Shown here: piece after piece, positions 24,480 to 36,106 of the stretch | Layout: every line of letters starts with the position of its first letter | Position numbering within the stretch: position 1 is the stretch's first letter | DNA from: Sipunculus nudus | Taxonomy: Eukaryota; Annelida; Sipuncula; Golfingiida; Sipunculidae | Assembly: GCA_026874595.1 (NCBI GenBank) | Contig: CM049317.1 | Coordinates: 38,588,401 to 38,652,400, forward strand | Length of the DNA: 64,000 nt | Direction: 5' to 3' | Notes under the pieces: generated by a model | The model's input: only the letters and a program-made list of their open reading frames with translations | Databases searched by the model: none | What the model was told of the DNA's origin: nothing | Translations under genes and position numbers: made by a program

Positions 24480-24900
24480 CTTCCACCCATCTAAGCTAAG
24501 CCCTTTGACCAAAACATTTTATCCTTAACATATGGCTCACCCACCCAACTGTTAACAACAGATGAAGAACCCTATTGATTTTGAGGTCATGGGGTCATAG
24601 GTCAAGGACGGAGGACCTACTTCTTTGTAAAGCTTGTGGACCATTATAAGCCAAACCCGTTGACCAAAACCTATCATCTTTTACTTATGGCTCACCCAAC
24701 CACAGATGAAGACCCTATTAATTTTTTAGGTAAAAGGTCAAGGCCACAGGATCCAATTCTTGAAAAGGCTTATGGACCCATTATAAGCAAGACTGTTTGG
24801 CCAAAATCTTTCACATATGACTCACCCACTGACAGATGAAGACCCTTTTCGATTTTGAGGTCACTCAGACAAAGGTCAAGGTCACAGAACTGCCCTCCTG
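24480..24900 (+). repeat. AGGTCA-rich tandem segment
   Basis: Three to four units of about 130-150 bp with CATATGGCTCACCCAAC, ACAGATGAAGACCC and AGGTCAAGG. 23977-24479 before it and 24901-25360 after it show no recognisable feature. Confidence 0.55.
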
Positions 24901-25360
24901 ATTTTCACACTGTGTAACACACCCTATGCTCCCGTGCGAGAGGATGTTCCACTTTGCAGTGCCCTTGGTCTGTTTGTCAAAATTCATACAAGCTCAGACA
25001 TCCATCACAAAGTGAAATAAAAACTTTTCTTAAAATGAATTGCCCACAGTTCATGAATATGTATGCAGATTACACCAGAAATCACAGAACTTCTACAGAA
25101 AAGGCAGGTGAATAGTAAAAAGTAAATCTATTTCAAAATGAGGACTGCAATAGTCTTCTTATGCAAAACTGTTGTTTCAACTTCTGTAATATTGCACAAA
25201 AATAATTATTAGGAGGCCTTTGTTCAGATTTACTTAAATGGCTGTCGGCAGAATTATTGTACCCATAACAAATGAAATGACTACATCTTTTATTAGCCTT
25301 TCTCACCTAAGCCTGGTCTGTTTTGCCTCACATTTTGCATCTTCAATGACTTTTTCGTAC

Positions 25361-26100
25361 ACAATTAAGACTGGTGTTGCCCCCTTACAGTAATTTTTGC
25401 ACAGTGTATGTACCAGCTTATTTCTCAGGAGGGATTTTATATATATCAGCCTGAAATTGTGCATATTTATACATATCAGATAGCTTTGTTGTAGACAAGA
25501 CTGGTGGCACCACCTACAATAATTTTTGCACAGTGTATGTCCCTGCTAAATTTTCAGGAGGGATTTGATATATTAGCCTGAAATTGGGCATATCATCTCA
25601 GATAGCATTGTTGTATGCTTGACAGGTGGCACCATCTACAGTGATTTTTGCAGTGAAGCTCCTGCATTTTCCTAAGGAGAGATTTGACATCTCATTATCA
25701 GCCTGAAATTATACATAGTGATATGTCTCTAATGGTTTGTTGCATACAAGACTTTTGGCACCACCTTCAATTGTTTCAAGCCTCTGTGCACATAGCCGAA
25801 TATTGGATTGAGGTATCTGCCTGAAATTTTGCATTTCATCCATGCATCTTTGATGGCTTTCTCTCACAAAAGACTGGTGATGCTACCTACAATAATTTTT
25901 TTGTTGTTTGCAACTATTGCCAGTATTTCAGCATTGACATTTGTGTAATTGGTGCATGTACCTGGGTTCAAAATGATCAGTTCTTGCATTGTACATATAC
26001 ATTTCACACATGTACATGAAAAGTAACGGTCCAGCATGGAAGCATTATACCTGATGTATATCCCATTGCACAGGTTTGCATTAGGCCTGTAGGCCTTGTT
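25361..26100 (+). mobile_element. Family-5 element with AGGCC hairpin 3' end
   Basis: Units with GACTGGTGGCACCACCTACA and TTTTTGCACAGTGTATGT, ending with GCATTATACCTGATG, TTGCACAGG and the hairpin AGGCC-TGTA-GGCC followed by TTGTT. Other 3' ends: 1367-1428, 14921-14979, 29140-29171 and, inverted, 46204-46270. The 5' end is not defined. Confidence 0.55.
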
Positions 26101-26153
26101 ATGAATTTTTATTTTTCAGATTTTTTCAGCTGTTTCTACACTGTGTTTTTCAG

Positions 26154-26286
26154 ATGCTCCTTGGTGTGAAATAAGGCCAACTCATGCAGGATCTAAGTTC
26201 ATTAAGACCACATTTCCCACAAAAAAGAAAGAGAAATGGGAGACTGGCATGTGTGTGAAAGGCAGGAATGAACCAGCATTGATCAG
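26154..26286 (+). CDS. TATDN1: TATDN1 exon with (D)APW active-site motif
   Basis: A 133-nt exon after acceptor TGTTTTTCAG. AT completes GAT, giving [16 protein letters not shown], then [12 protein letters not shown] and GRNEPALI, and AG of a split Arg. DAPW carries the conserved metal-binding Asp of TatD proteins; the THAGSK and FPTKKK stretches are typical of TATDN1 rather than bacterial TatD. The donor is GTAGCT, weaker than the others. Confidence 0.93.
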
Positions 26287-26454
26287 GTAGCTTGTGGTAT
26301 TGGTGAACATAAATGTTGCTTAAGCCTATTATTGTAATGTTCACAGCAGCACTACCTTTGCTTAAACATGAGTTTACCAAATCATGTAAACATCTTAAAA
26401 TTCTTCATATGTTTTAAATCTTTGCAGATCTGCAGGAACTTCAGGAAATATTTT

Positions 26455-27835
26455 TAGCGAACCTGTGAGCTTATGCGATGGTGCGGCGTCGTGCGTGGTA
26501 CGTCGTGCGTCATCTGTACATTAACCATAGCTATCTCGAAAATGGCAGGAGCTAGCATCACCAATTTTTTTTGCAAATAATCAGTTATTCCAAAAACTAT
26601 ATCGGATTTTGTTTATTTTTTTTCTAACTGCATTTTCTTAGATTTTATAGGGAAAAAGCTAAAAAAGCTTTAAAAATCTTCTTCTCCGAAACTGCCCAGC
26701 CATATTGTCTAATATTGTACAGAAATGATCCCTGGAACAATCTTTCTCAAGTTTGTTTGAATGGTTCCAGTTCGGAGATTTTTGGCCAAGTTACAGGAGG
26801 TTGAACTTTGTTAACTGTGCAAAAAAGCATATTAAAATTTATATCTCAAAAACTGCTGTAGCTATCATCACCAAATTTTATGCCAATGTTGGTCACATAG
26901 GTCATATCTGAAATTGAGGTATTGGTGGCGCCACCTGCATTGGCCTTTTTTGTACAGGGTCATCGGTGCCTGTATCACACTGAGAGCTACAAAAAACTTC
27001 CTCTCTGAAACCCATTGGCCAAAAGTGTTTAATATTGCACAGAAATGATCATAGGGTAGTGCTTTCTGAAGTTTGTTTAAATGGTCTCTTTTCATTGACT
27101 TTTGGCTAAGTTATGGGAAGCTAAATTTAGTCATATGCCATAACAGCCCATTTTAGCTCAGTGGATACAAAGATCTTCTCAAAAACCACTGGGCCAAATT
27201 CTTAAATCTCACAAATTAATTATCCTCAGATATTGATAATTCAACTTTGTTCAAATGGTTTTGGTTCAGTGCTTTTTGGCTGATTTATGGGAAGCTGAAC
27301 TTAGCCAATTTGCTGTATCTTCCTATACGAGTTATAAACCTGCGAAACGTTTTTCAACTGATGCCACTGAAGCCAGTTTGTTAAATATTTTACAAGAATA
27401 ATCCCTACAATAATTCTTATAATAATTGTCATAAATGGTTCCACATGAATGATTTTTGGCTGAATTATGGAGATTGAATTGAGTCATTTTACCATACATG
27501 TTAGCAGCTGTGTGATGCTGTTACATCAAGCCTAGCACCAGTTTATCTATTACATCATGCCACTAGGCATTTAGATTTCAGGTTATCTTTGGTTAATATT
27601 GACAAGAAAGTTTTTTTAAAAGCTTTTAAAAAATTTAGATTTATGATTAAAGTTATTTATCATACCAGACAATGTTACAATCATGGGTATTCAGCTCTCT
27701 GTGGCTATATAAAGACAAATGTACGTGGATTATAAATTTTTGGTATCCCTACTCAACTTAATTCAAGAATTTGCCATCAATTAGATATATCTGTATTTTA
27801 ATTTTGCATTCAGTATGCATCCATAATAATTTTAC
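26455..27835 (+). mobile_element. Family-4 element, near full length
   Basis: 5' end TAGCGAACCTGTGAGCTTAT; 3' region TTTTGCATTCAGTATGCATC. It contains three to four repeats of a TTTTTGGC-AAGTTA-GGAAGCTGAA theme and one GGTGGCGCCACC. It provides the uninterrupted site that proves the insertion of the 33057-36106 element. Lies in the last TATDN1 intron. Confidence 0.7.
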
Positions 27836-28340
27836 ATATATTCCTGATTTTTTTTATAAAAAGTCAGCTGAAAAGCATTTTGTATTGGGAAAATAAATTT
27901 CAAAGTTATTTCAAGTAGGGACCACTTTAATGTACAGATGGCAGCACTTGGTTTACCATTGGCAGATTGCCAGTGCCTTGATGTTGGCCATTAGCCAAGA
28001 TGTCAGCTCTATAAATAGTTTTGGCACAGTGCCAGGATTGGAAGAAGTGCAGCAAGGTATAGGTCAAGAGTTCAATCAGTGCAGTAGCTGCATTCTATTT
28101 ATAGCTTTGGCAGACTGCTTACAGCATCATATTTGGCACCAAAGTTCAGCCTGAATCTATTTATAGCTTTGGCAGACTGCCAGCTATGTCAGATTATGCA
28201 GCAGGTCAAGAGTTCACTCAGTGCAGCCAGGTGCAGGTCAAGAGTTCACTCAGTGCAGTAGCTTGAGGCAGCACTTTGTCACAGGTCACTCAGGGCAACT
28301 GCCTTACTCACCTGAGCCTTGTCAGCCCAGTGCATCAAAC
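27836..28340. repeat. Repeat with CTATAAATAG motifs
   Basis: Begins GTCAGCTGAAAAGCATTTTG. It contains CTATAAATAG or its inverse near 28010, 28089 and 28157, next to TTTGGCA-AGACTGCC. Related copies: 31975-32260 (+) and about 46850-47360 (-). The motif looks TATA-like but no gene follows. Confidence 0.5.
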
Positions 28341-29000
28341 TGTGGGGAAGTTTGATGTATTGGACTGATATTTGACCTGCCTATGCATCTTTGATAGTAT
28401 TCTCATTTACAAGACAGGTGGTGCCAGCTACATTTACTTTTGCAGTGTGTGCGCCTGCTTATTTCTACAGAGGAATTTGATACGTCAGCCTAAAATTTGG
28501 CATGTTTATACATATCGGGTAGCCCTCTTTTTTGGTTGACCTCTGACCTTTCTTCTCTACCCAGCGTCCATTTGTGCGTCTGTTTCCACGCATAAACCCA
28601 CATATCTCGGCAACGGTTTGACCGATAAGGCTAAAGATTTTGCACAAATGTAGCCCTTGGAAAGCTTTATAACATACACTAAAGATGGTGGCAGCACCTG
28701 CAACCATTTTTGCACAGCGTGCCTCTGTTCATCTGCCTTGGGATAAAATCACTCATATCTCAGCAGTGGTTTGACTTATTCACCTGAAATTTTGCAGGTT
28801 CATACATCCTGGACAATTTTCTCGATTTTATGACAGGTGGCACCACCTGCATTTACGTTTACGCTGCAGACATCCATGCTAATATTCAACACACCTCACT
28901 CTATTCCCCTTGCCACTTAAACCATGCCTCACTTCACCCGTGCCACTCTGATTTCTGCGGATACACATAGTCGCTTGTCGACTACCCATATTCTAGTTTT
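28341..29000 (+). mobile_element. Family-2 element, 5' truncated
   Basis: The interior matches 21240-22258 (GTTGACCTCTGACCTTTC, CAACGGTTTGACCGAT) and the 3' end is GCGGATACACATAGTCGC, then TATTCTAG next to T. 29001-29139 shows nothing; a family-5 3' end (29140-29171) directly precedes the 37-bp minisatellite. Confidence 0.65.
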
Positions 29001-29180
29001 AAAATGTCCAAGTCTGAAACTTGCAGGTCCTAAACGTCCATTTTGCTGAAATCATAATGACTAAGGTAGATATGCAGGACTTAAGAGGATCAATATTAAA
29101 TTTTAAAAATTAAAACCTTCATTCATACCCCTAAACTTTGCACAGGTTCGCATTAGGCCTGTAGGCCTTGTTCTTTTTAC

Positions 29181-29937
29181 AGATGACGATATGTCATGAA
29201 TCTCCTGACAGGTGGACCATTCATGAACTGTCATGAATCTCCTGACAGGTGGACCATTCATGTACTGTCGTGAATCTCCTGACAGGTGGACCATTCATGT
29301 ACTGTAATGAATCTCCTGACAGGTGGACCATTCGTGTACTGTAATGAATCTCCTGACAATTGGACCATTTGTGTACTGTAATGAATCTCCTGACAGGTGG
29401 ACCATTCATGTACTGACATGAATCTCCTGACAGGTGGACCATTCATGTACTGAAGTGAATCTCCTGATGGTTGGACCATTCATGTACTGTCATGAATCTC
29501 CTGACAGGTGGACCATTCATGTACTGTCGTTAATCTCCTGACAGGTGGACCATTCATGTACTGTCATGAATCTCCTGACAGGTGGATCATTCATGTACTG
29601 TCGTGAATCTCCTGACAGGTGGACCATTCATGTACTGTCATGAATCTCCTGACAGGTGGATCATTCATGTACTGTCGTGAATCTCCTGATGGGTGGACCA
29701 TTCATGTACTGTCATGAATCTCCTGACAGGTGGACCATTCATGTACTGAAGTGAATCTCCTGATGGGTGGACCATTCATGTACTGTCATGAATCTCCTGA
29801 CAATTGGACCATTCATGTACTGTTATGAATCTCCTGACAGGTGGACCATTCATGTACTGTAATGAATCTCCTGACAGGTGGACCATTCATGTCCTGTTGT
29901 GAATCTTTTGACAGGTGGAACATTTGTGTACTTTCAG
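29181..29937 (+). repeat. 37-bp minisatellite ending at the last TATDN1 acceptor
   Basis: About 20 units of 37 bp: TGAATCTCCTGACAGGTGG, then ACCATTCATGTACTGTCA. The final unit has changed to CATTTGTGTACTTTCAG, whose AG is the acceptor of exon 29938-30037. Open frames on the - strand here only reflect the repeat. Confidence 0.95.
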
Positions 29938-30037
29938 GCAGGTCCTGGAAGTGATGGCTGGAGCTAGAGGAGAAGACCCAATTGAGCTGGCTGAGTGCAT
30001 GTACAACAACACTCTAAAGCTATTCTTTAAACAATAA
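29938..30037 (+). CDS. TATDN1: TATDN1 last exon and stop
   Basis: A 100-nt coding part of the last exon. G completes Arg, then [32 protein letters not shown] and TAA at 30035-30037. It matches the terminal helix of TATDN1 and stops within a residue or two of the usual end. The acceptor GTACTTTCAG is a diverged copy of the 37-bp minisatellite unit that fills the end of the intron. Confidence 0.92.
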
Positions 30038-30038
30038 A
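30033..30038 (+). terminator. Poly(A) signal overlapping the TATDN1 stop codon
   Basis: AATAAA at 30033-30038 contains the whole TAA stop (30035-30037). A T/G-rich stretch follows at about 30046-30082, as expected of a downstream element. Together they predict a 3' UTR of only about 15-35 nt. Function is inferred from motif and position. Confidence 0.55.
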
Positions 30039-30272
30039 TCATTAACTTTGTTGAAATGTCTTTGTTTTTCTGTCTGCTGACTGCAAATGTGATCTCAGTA
30101 CTTGAATTGCAGATTTATCATGTTTCTTTTTCTCTTTGGTTTTGAGCACAGCTGACTGAAAGTCTCTTCTGAGGAGTCGTTTAATGTGTTGGTCTGAAAT
30201 TTGGCATGTAAATTCATCTTGGAGAGTTTTCTGGTCAACCGGACGGGTGGCGCTACATACCTTACCGTTTTT

Positions 30273-31965
30273 AGCTCAGCTGACTATAAGTCATCTGAGC
30301 TATAGTCTTGGTCCATTGTCTGTCGTCCGTCCGTCCGTCTGTAAGACTGGCACGTTTCGACACCATTGGACCTACGAATCTGAAATTAAGTTATGGGCCC
30401 AAACATAATGCACTTTTTAAAAAATCAAGAAATATATTTACTCCCTTAACAAGAGGATTGCTGAAGCTAGAGATTTTTTGTCAGGGATGTAACATTATTT
30501 AATCAAGATTCAATTGAATAACAAAAATTAGTTCTGAATTTTCAAATTTTATAAGTTATTATTATAAATGTAAAATTAGTAACTTAAATTTTGCCCAACT
30601 TTGACCATGGCACGTTTGTTTCCTGTCAGCACTGTTGATATAATTTTCATATCATGCACACATAAGGATTTCAGCTTTTAAGTTTAGAAAGCTGAAAGAA
30701 ATTGGCCAAAAATTGTAGCTTTCATTAATGTTTTTATGAGACCCTGTCAGACTTTGGCTCTCTCCAGCCCCTCTCGAGTCACCTGTATGTTGACCTTGTT
30801 GAACTTTCAGCAAATTATGCATGCTTGAGGCGAGGCATACACAGGAATCCAGGCAGCTTATGGCCAGCCACAGTTGATCCAGGTGTCCAACCAAACTCAT
30901 CTAGAAGTTTTAACCAACTACATAACAATAAACAATAAATTAATAAATTTTTATTGGTTTTTAATAAAAAATTAAAGAAAATTAGAAAAGGAATTTGTTA
31001 GTTTATAATAACAGGAAATTAACTTGCAGTTACTGATGATATAAGAATCTTGTAGCGATGGATAGAATGTCATGTATTCCAAATCACACCGTGCATTCAC
31101 CTATGGTATTTTTCAGTTCAGTTTTAATGATAAAGAAGTAAATCATATCATTCATTACTAATCATAAGGGATCATATGATGGAAATTAATGATAGACAAA
31201 GAAACAGTTGATAATATTAATCTAGATTCCTACTGTGTCAAGTGTGTACATTGATGTGAAATTAGTCCAAAATGAATATATTACAGTTATTTTTTAATAT
31301 AAATAAAAGCCATAAAACAAGGTACTTATGATCATTATTTAAATGTGTGAATTTTGTATATTCTGGGTTCTCAACATCATTGTTTGGTGAAAACTTAATA
31401 AATACCAGACATGGTGCGAATACTTTGTAATTGTATTTAAATACAAATATGATTATGTACTCCATTATAAAATTTCTTGCATAAAGAATGGGAATTCAGG
31501 TAAAAATGAAAGTATATGAATACCAGTGAAAATACTTTCAAAATGTATTCATGAATGCATTCATGAATATATTCTTTAATATTATTTTAATAATCATTTC
31601 AGTTATATTTCATTTTAAGAAATCATATGATTCTCTTATTATTTTGAATAAAAATTATATTTGGGACAATATTTGTAATTTTTTTTAATTAATAGTTAAA
31701 CCCTTAAATTATATATTCTGCTTATAAGTTATATGGCCATGTCAAAATCTGTGTGACAATAGTACTCCATTTGTTAATAAAATAAATGAAATCAATCCTC
31801 TTCCCTGTCGCCAAAGGTACTATCAAAATCATACATAAGCTAAACAACAACAACTCATAATACAGCTTATATTTATTACCGCACAAAACCAGCATGTGCC
31901 TCATTTCTAAAAAATATTTTTTTATCATATATAACAGCTGAGCGTCGTGACCCATAGGTCCCTTG
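30273..31965 (+). mobile_element. Family-1 element with internal deletion
   Basis: Same ends as 18465-21068 but 1693 bp long. About 910 bp is missing between TCTGAAATT and AAGTTATGGG near 30385, which removes about one interior unit. It lies about 230 bp downstream of the TATDN1 stop. Confidence 0.85.
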
Positions 31966-32855
31966 TTTTAAATAAAAAGTTGGCTGAAAAGCATTTTGTT
32001 TCGGGAAAATTTATTTCAAAGTTATTTAGCAGGGACCACTTTTGTGTACAGAAGGCAGCACTTGGTTTACCATTGGCAGATTGCCAAGATTGACCAGTGC
32101 CTTGATGTTGGCCAAGACGATGTCAGCTCTATAAATAGCTTTGGCACAGTGCCAGGATTGGAAGAGGCCTATGTGCTGCAGTCTGACTACTATAACAGCT
32201 TGGTGTTGTGTTTTCATGGCAAGTTCATTGTATTATTTTAAACAAGTCAATGCAAGTCTGTTTAATTCAAAGTTATCTCAACTAGGGACCTTGAAATTTG
32301 AAATCTCTGAGATTTGGCATGTTTATCCATCTTGGAAAGTTGCTCGTAAACCAGACAGGTGGTGCCACCTACCTTTGTTTTTGTAAAATAAATAAATGCC
32401 CTTTTCTCAGGAATGATTTGCAGTATTGGCCTAAAATTGTGCATATCCATAGATCTTGGATACCTCCATCATGCATTCAAGACTGGTTGCTCCATATGCA
32501 AATGAATTTGTATGGGGTCCATTCGTATGGGTGCTTTAGGTGAAAATTGCTCATATCTTCGGAGTGGTTTAAATGAATTGGTCTGAAATTTGGCATGTAC
32601 ATCCATCTTGGAGAGTTTTTTAGCTCAGCTGACTATAAGTCATCTGAGCTGTAATCATGGTCCGTTGTCAGTCCGTCTGTCAAGCCGGCCGTCCGTCCGG
32701 ATGTCCGTCCGTAAGACTGGCACGTTTTGACACCATTGGACCTTAGAATCTGAAATTCAGCATACAGTTAGATGTCCTCAAAATCTCCTACCATGGCAAA
32801 AATTGGGTCAGTAGGACTCTATTCCCTCGAGATATTAAGGTAAAACCTCAATTTT
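31966..32855 (+). repeat. Repeat mosaic and family-1 5' fragment
   Basis: 31975-32260 repeats the CTATAAATAG-type sequence; 32280-32616 has GGTGGTGCCACCTACC units; 32621-32855 is a family-1 5' end (AGCTCAGCTGACTATAAGTC) cut off by a family-4 5' end. No gene. Confidence 0.55.
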
Positions 32856-33056
32856 TAGCGAACCTGTGAGTTTATGCGATGGTGTGGCGTCATCTGGCGT
32901 CCGTCGTCTGTACGTTAACCTATACTATCTTGAAAACGGCAAGAGTAAGCATGAGTATGCAAGAAATTAGTCATCGTGCGTGGTACGTCGTGCATCATCT
33001 GTACATTAACCATAGCTATCTCGAAAATGGCAGGAGCTAGCATCACCAATTTTTTT

Positions 33057-36000
33057 AGCTCAGCTGACTGAAAGTCATCTGAGCTATAGCGATCACTCTT
33101 TGTCCGTCGTCCGTCCGTTAACCAGGCACAAATCGTAACCGCTGGACCTAGAACCTTGTAACTTGGGATTCTGAGAGGTCCATAAAAAATCTCCTTGGAA
33201 ACCAGAAATTAGGTCTCTGTTACCCATATCCTTCGAGCTATGTGGCCCCAAAGTACCCCCCAGAAAAGTCAAAAATTTCATACAAAAACTTCAATATCTC
33301 ATTAACTACTTGACTGATGGTCATGATTTTTGGCATACATATTGATCATGAGATGTTACATCACTTCCTGCAGACTGGTGGCGCCACCTGTATTTTTTTA
33401 TTTTTTACGAATTTTTTTCTCTATTTTTGAGACCTTTAAAAATGTGAACATCTGTTAACAAGGCACAAATCATAAAGACTGGACTTAGAATCTTAATTCT
33501 TGACACATTGAGAGGTCCATGAAAAATCTCCATGGAAACCAGAAATTAGGTCTCTGTTACCCATATCCTATGAGCTATGGGGCCCCAAAGTACCCCCCAG
33601 AATAGTAAAAAATTTCATACAAAAACTTCAATATCTCAATAACTACATCACTGATGGTCTTCATTTTTGGCATATATATTGATCATGAGATGTTCGATCA
33701 GTTCCTGCAGACTGGTGGCGCCACCTGTACTGTTTGATTTTTTACGATTTTTTCCTCTATTTTTGAGACCTTTGAGGATGCTGTCATCTGTTAGCGTGGC
33801 ACAAATCGTAACGACTGGACCTAGAATCTTCATTTTCGACACACTGAGAGACCTATGAAAAGTCTCCATGGAAACCAGAAATTAGGTCTCTGTTACCCAT
33901 ATCCTTCGAGCTATGGGGCCCAAAATTACCCCCCAGAATAGTCAAAAATTTCATACAAAAACTTCAATATCTTATTAACTACATCACTGATGGTCATGAT
34001 TTTCGACATACATATTGATCATGAGATGTTTCATCAGTTTGTGCAGACTGGTGGCGCCACCTGTATTTTTCAATGTTCACGAATTGTTTTCTCCATTTTT
34101 GAGACCTTTAAGGATGTAGTTATCTGTCAACAGGGTACAAATCGTAACGACTGGACCTAGAATCTTCGTTCTTGACACACAGGGAGACCCATGATAAGTC
34201 TCCATGGAAACCTGAAATTTGGTCTCTGTTACCCATATCCTTTGAGCTATGGCACTCCAAAGTACAGATCAGAATAATGGAAAATTTGATACAAAAGCTA
34301 AAGTATCTGAACAACTAATGCAGAGATAACCATAATTGTTTGCATGGATATTGATCATGGAGTGTTTCATAAGTTTCTGCAGACTGGTGGCACCACCTGT
34401 ATTTGTTCGTTTTTTTTTACGAAATTTTTCTGTATTTTTGAGACCTTTAAAGATATGAACATCTGTTAACAGGGCACAAATCATAAAAACTGGACCAAGA
34501 ATCTTTATTCTTGACACACAGGGAGACCCATGAAAAGTCTCCATGGAAACTTGAAATTAGGTCTCTGTTACCCATATTCTTTAAGCTGTATGGGTCCAAA
34601 ATACCCTCCCCCCCCCCAGAATAATGGAAAATTTGATACAAAAACTGCAGTATTTCAATAACTACAACACTGATGGTCATGATTTTCGGCATACATATTG
34701 ATCATGAGCTGTTCCATCAGTTTCTGCAGACTGGGTGTGCCACCTGTATTTTTGTATCCGCCAAAACGAAGTTTTGCGGATACTATGTTTTTGACCGAGT
34801 TCCTCCGCCGCGGCGGCGTTCGTTTCCAGAGAGCTCCTCGGAGACTAATGGACCGATTTTTCCCAAACTTACACCTATTATCGGGTCACATGTGAACTGG
34901 TGCCTAACCAATTTGCATTGACCTCTGACCTTTCCTCTCTATCCAGTGTCCATTTGTGGGTCTGTTTCCACTCATAAACCCTCATATCTCGGGAACCGTT
35001 TGACCGATCAGGAAATAAAATTGATACAAATGTAGCCCTTGGATTGCTTTATAACATACACAAAAAATGGTGGCGCCACCTGTAACCATGTTTGCACAGT
35101 GTCCATCTGTTCATCTGCCTTGGGTTAAAATCACTCATATCTCTGCAGTGAATTGACTAATTCACCTGAAATTCGTCATGTGTATACATCCAGGATAGCT
35201 TTCTTGATTTTATGACAGGTGGCGCCACCTACGTTCACGTTCACGCTGATGACATCCAAGCTTATATCTCGGGAACCGTTTGACCGATCAGGAAATAAAA
35301 TTTATACAAATGTAGCCCTTTGATAGCTCTGTAACATACACAAAAATTGGTGGCGCCACCTGTAACAATGTTTGCACAGCGTCTGTCTGTTAGTCTGCCG
35401 TGGCCTAAAATTACTCATTTCTCTGTATTGGTTCGACATAACTGCCTAAAATTTTGCTGGTTTATACATCGTGGACAGCTTTCTTGATTTTATGACAGGT
35501 GGCGCCACCTACATTCTAGTTAACGCTGCACACATCCAAGCTCATATCTCAGGAACCATTTGACTGATTGGGCCAAAATTGTGCATGTGTTTAGATCTCA
35601 CATAGGTCTTTATCATACACAAAACTGGAGGGGTTACCTGCAAAGATTTTTGCACAGTGTTTGTCTGTTTGTCTGCCATGGGCAAAAATCGCTCATATAC
35701 ATGTAGTGGTTTGACTTTTCTGCCTAAAATTTTGCAGGTGTATACAACTTGGACAGCTTTCTGGATTTGTGGTAGGTGGCACAACCTACATACACATTTA
35801 GGCTGCAGACATCCATGCTAATATGCAACATACCTCACTCTATTTCCCCTTGCCACTCAATCCATGCCTCACTATCCGATTTTGGCAGATACATGTAGTC
35901 ACTTGTCGGTTACCCGTATTCTAGTTTTAAAAGTTTACACATTTTTCTCTATTTTTGAGATATATAAATACAGACTAAATCTTGGCCTGTTGGTTAATCT

Positions 36001-36106
36001 GTTTGATGCTTCAGTTGAATGGGTATATACTACCATTCTGGTGATAAAATTTCCTTTTGCGAATCTCTTCCCAGTCAGCTGAGCGTCATGACCCATGGGT
36101 CACTTG
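33057..36106 (+). mobile_element. Family-1 element, tandem-core subtype (3050 bp)
   Basis: 5' AGCTCAGCTGACTGAAAGTC; 3' GTCAGCTGAGCGTCATGACC with the palindrome TGACCCATGGGTCA and CTTG next to TT. Five tandem units of about 333 bp occupy roughly 33110-34750, each ending in GCAGACTGGTGGCGCCACCT or a variant. A family-2 element sits at 34757-35924. The inverted relative 48751-51467 has four units. Confidence 0.85.
34757..35924 (+). mobile_element. Family-2 element nested in a family-1 element
   Basis: Starts GTA|TCCGCCAAAACGAAG with a stem-loop CAAAAC-GAA-GTTTTG; ends GGCAGATAC, then GTATTCTAG next to TTTT. 1168 bp, with GGTGGCGCCACC near 35069, 35218, 35350 and 35500. The same insertion at the same site, also 1168 bp, is at 48933-50100. 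Confidence 0.8.

Larger units (their letters stand above)
9982..30037 (+). other. TATDN1: TATDN1-type TatD DNase gene, 3' six exons
   Basis: Six GT-AG exons join in phase into 183 residues plus stop that follow the C-terminal two thirds of animal TATDN1, a TatD-family metal-dependent deoxyribonuclease (family knowledge: DNA 3'-5' exonuclease/endonuclease linked to DNA breakdown and repair). Metal-site motifs fall on different exons: MFLHCR on exon 2 of this set, VHSFDG on exon 3, and ETDAPW across the exon 4/5 join. The C-terminal [13 protein letters not shown] and its position match the family end. Intron lengths are 6670, 524, 4895, 3765 and 3651 nt. The N-terminal roughly 115 residues, including the GECGLD-type Glu motif up to the final Asp, were not found in 1-9981 and probably lie upstream of the window. 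Three introns carry minisatellites that run across a splice site. Confidence 0.93.

Noticed and set aside
29103..29479. Three overlapping - strand open frames with MVHLSGDS repeats
   Set aside because: Products of the 37-bp minisatellite in a TATDN1 intron.
35542..36082. Open frames repeated at 48775-49315
   Set aside because: Interior of the nested family-2 and family-1 elements; agreement reflects recent copying, not protein constraint.
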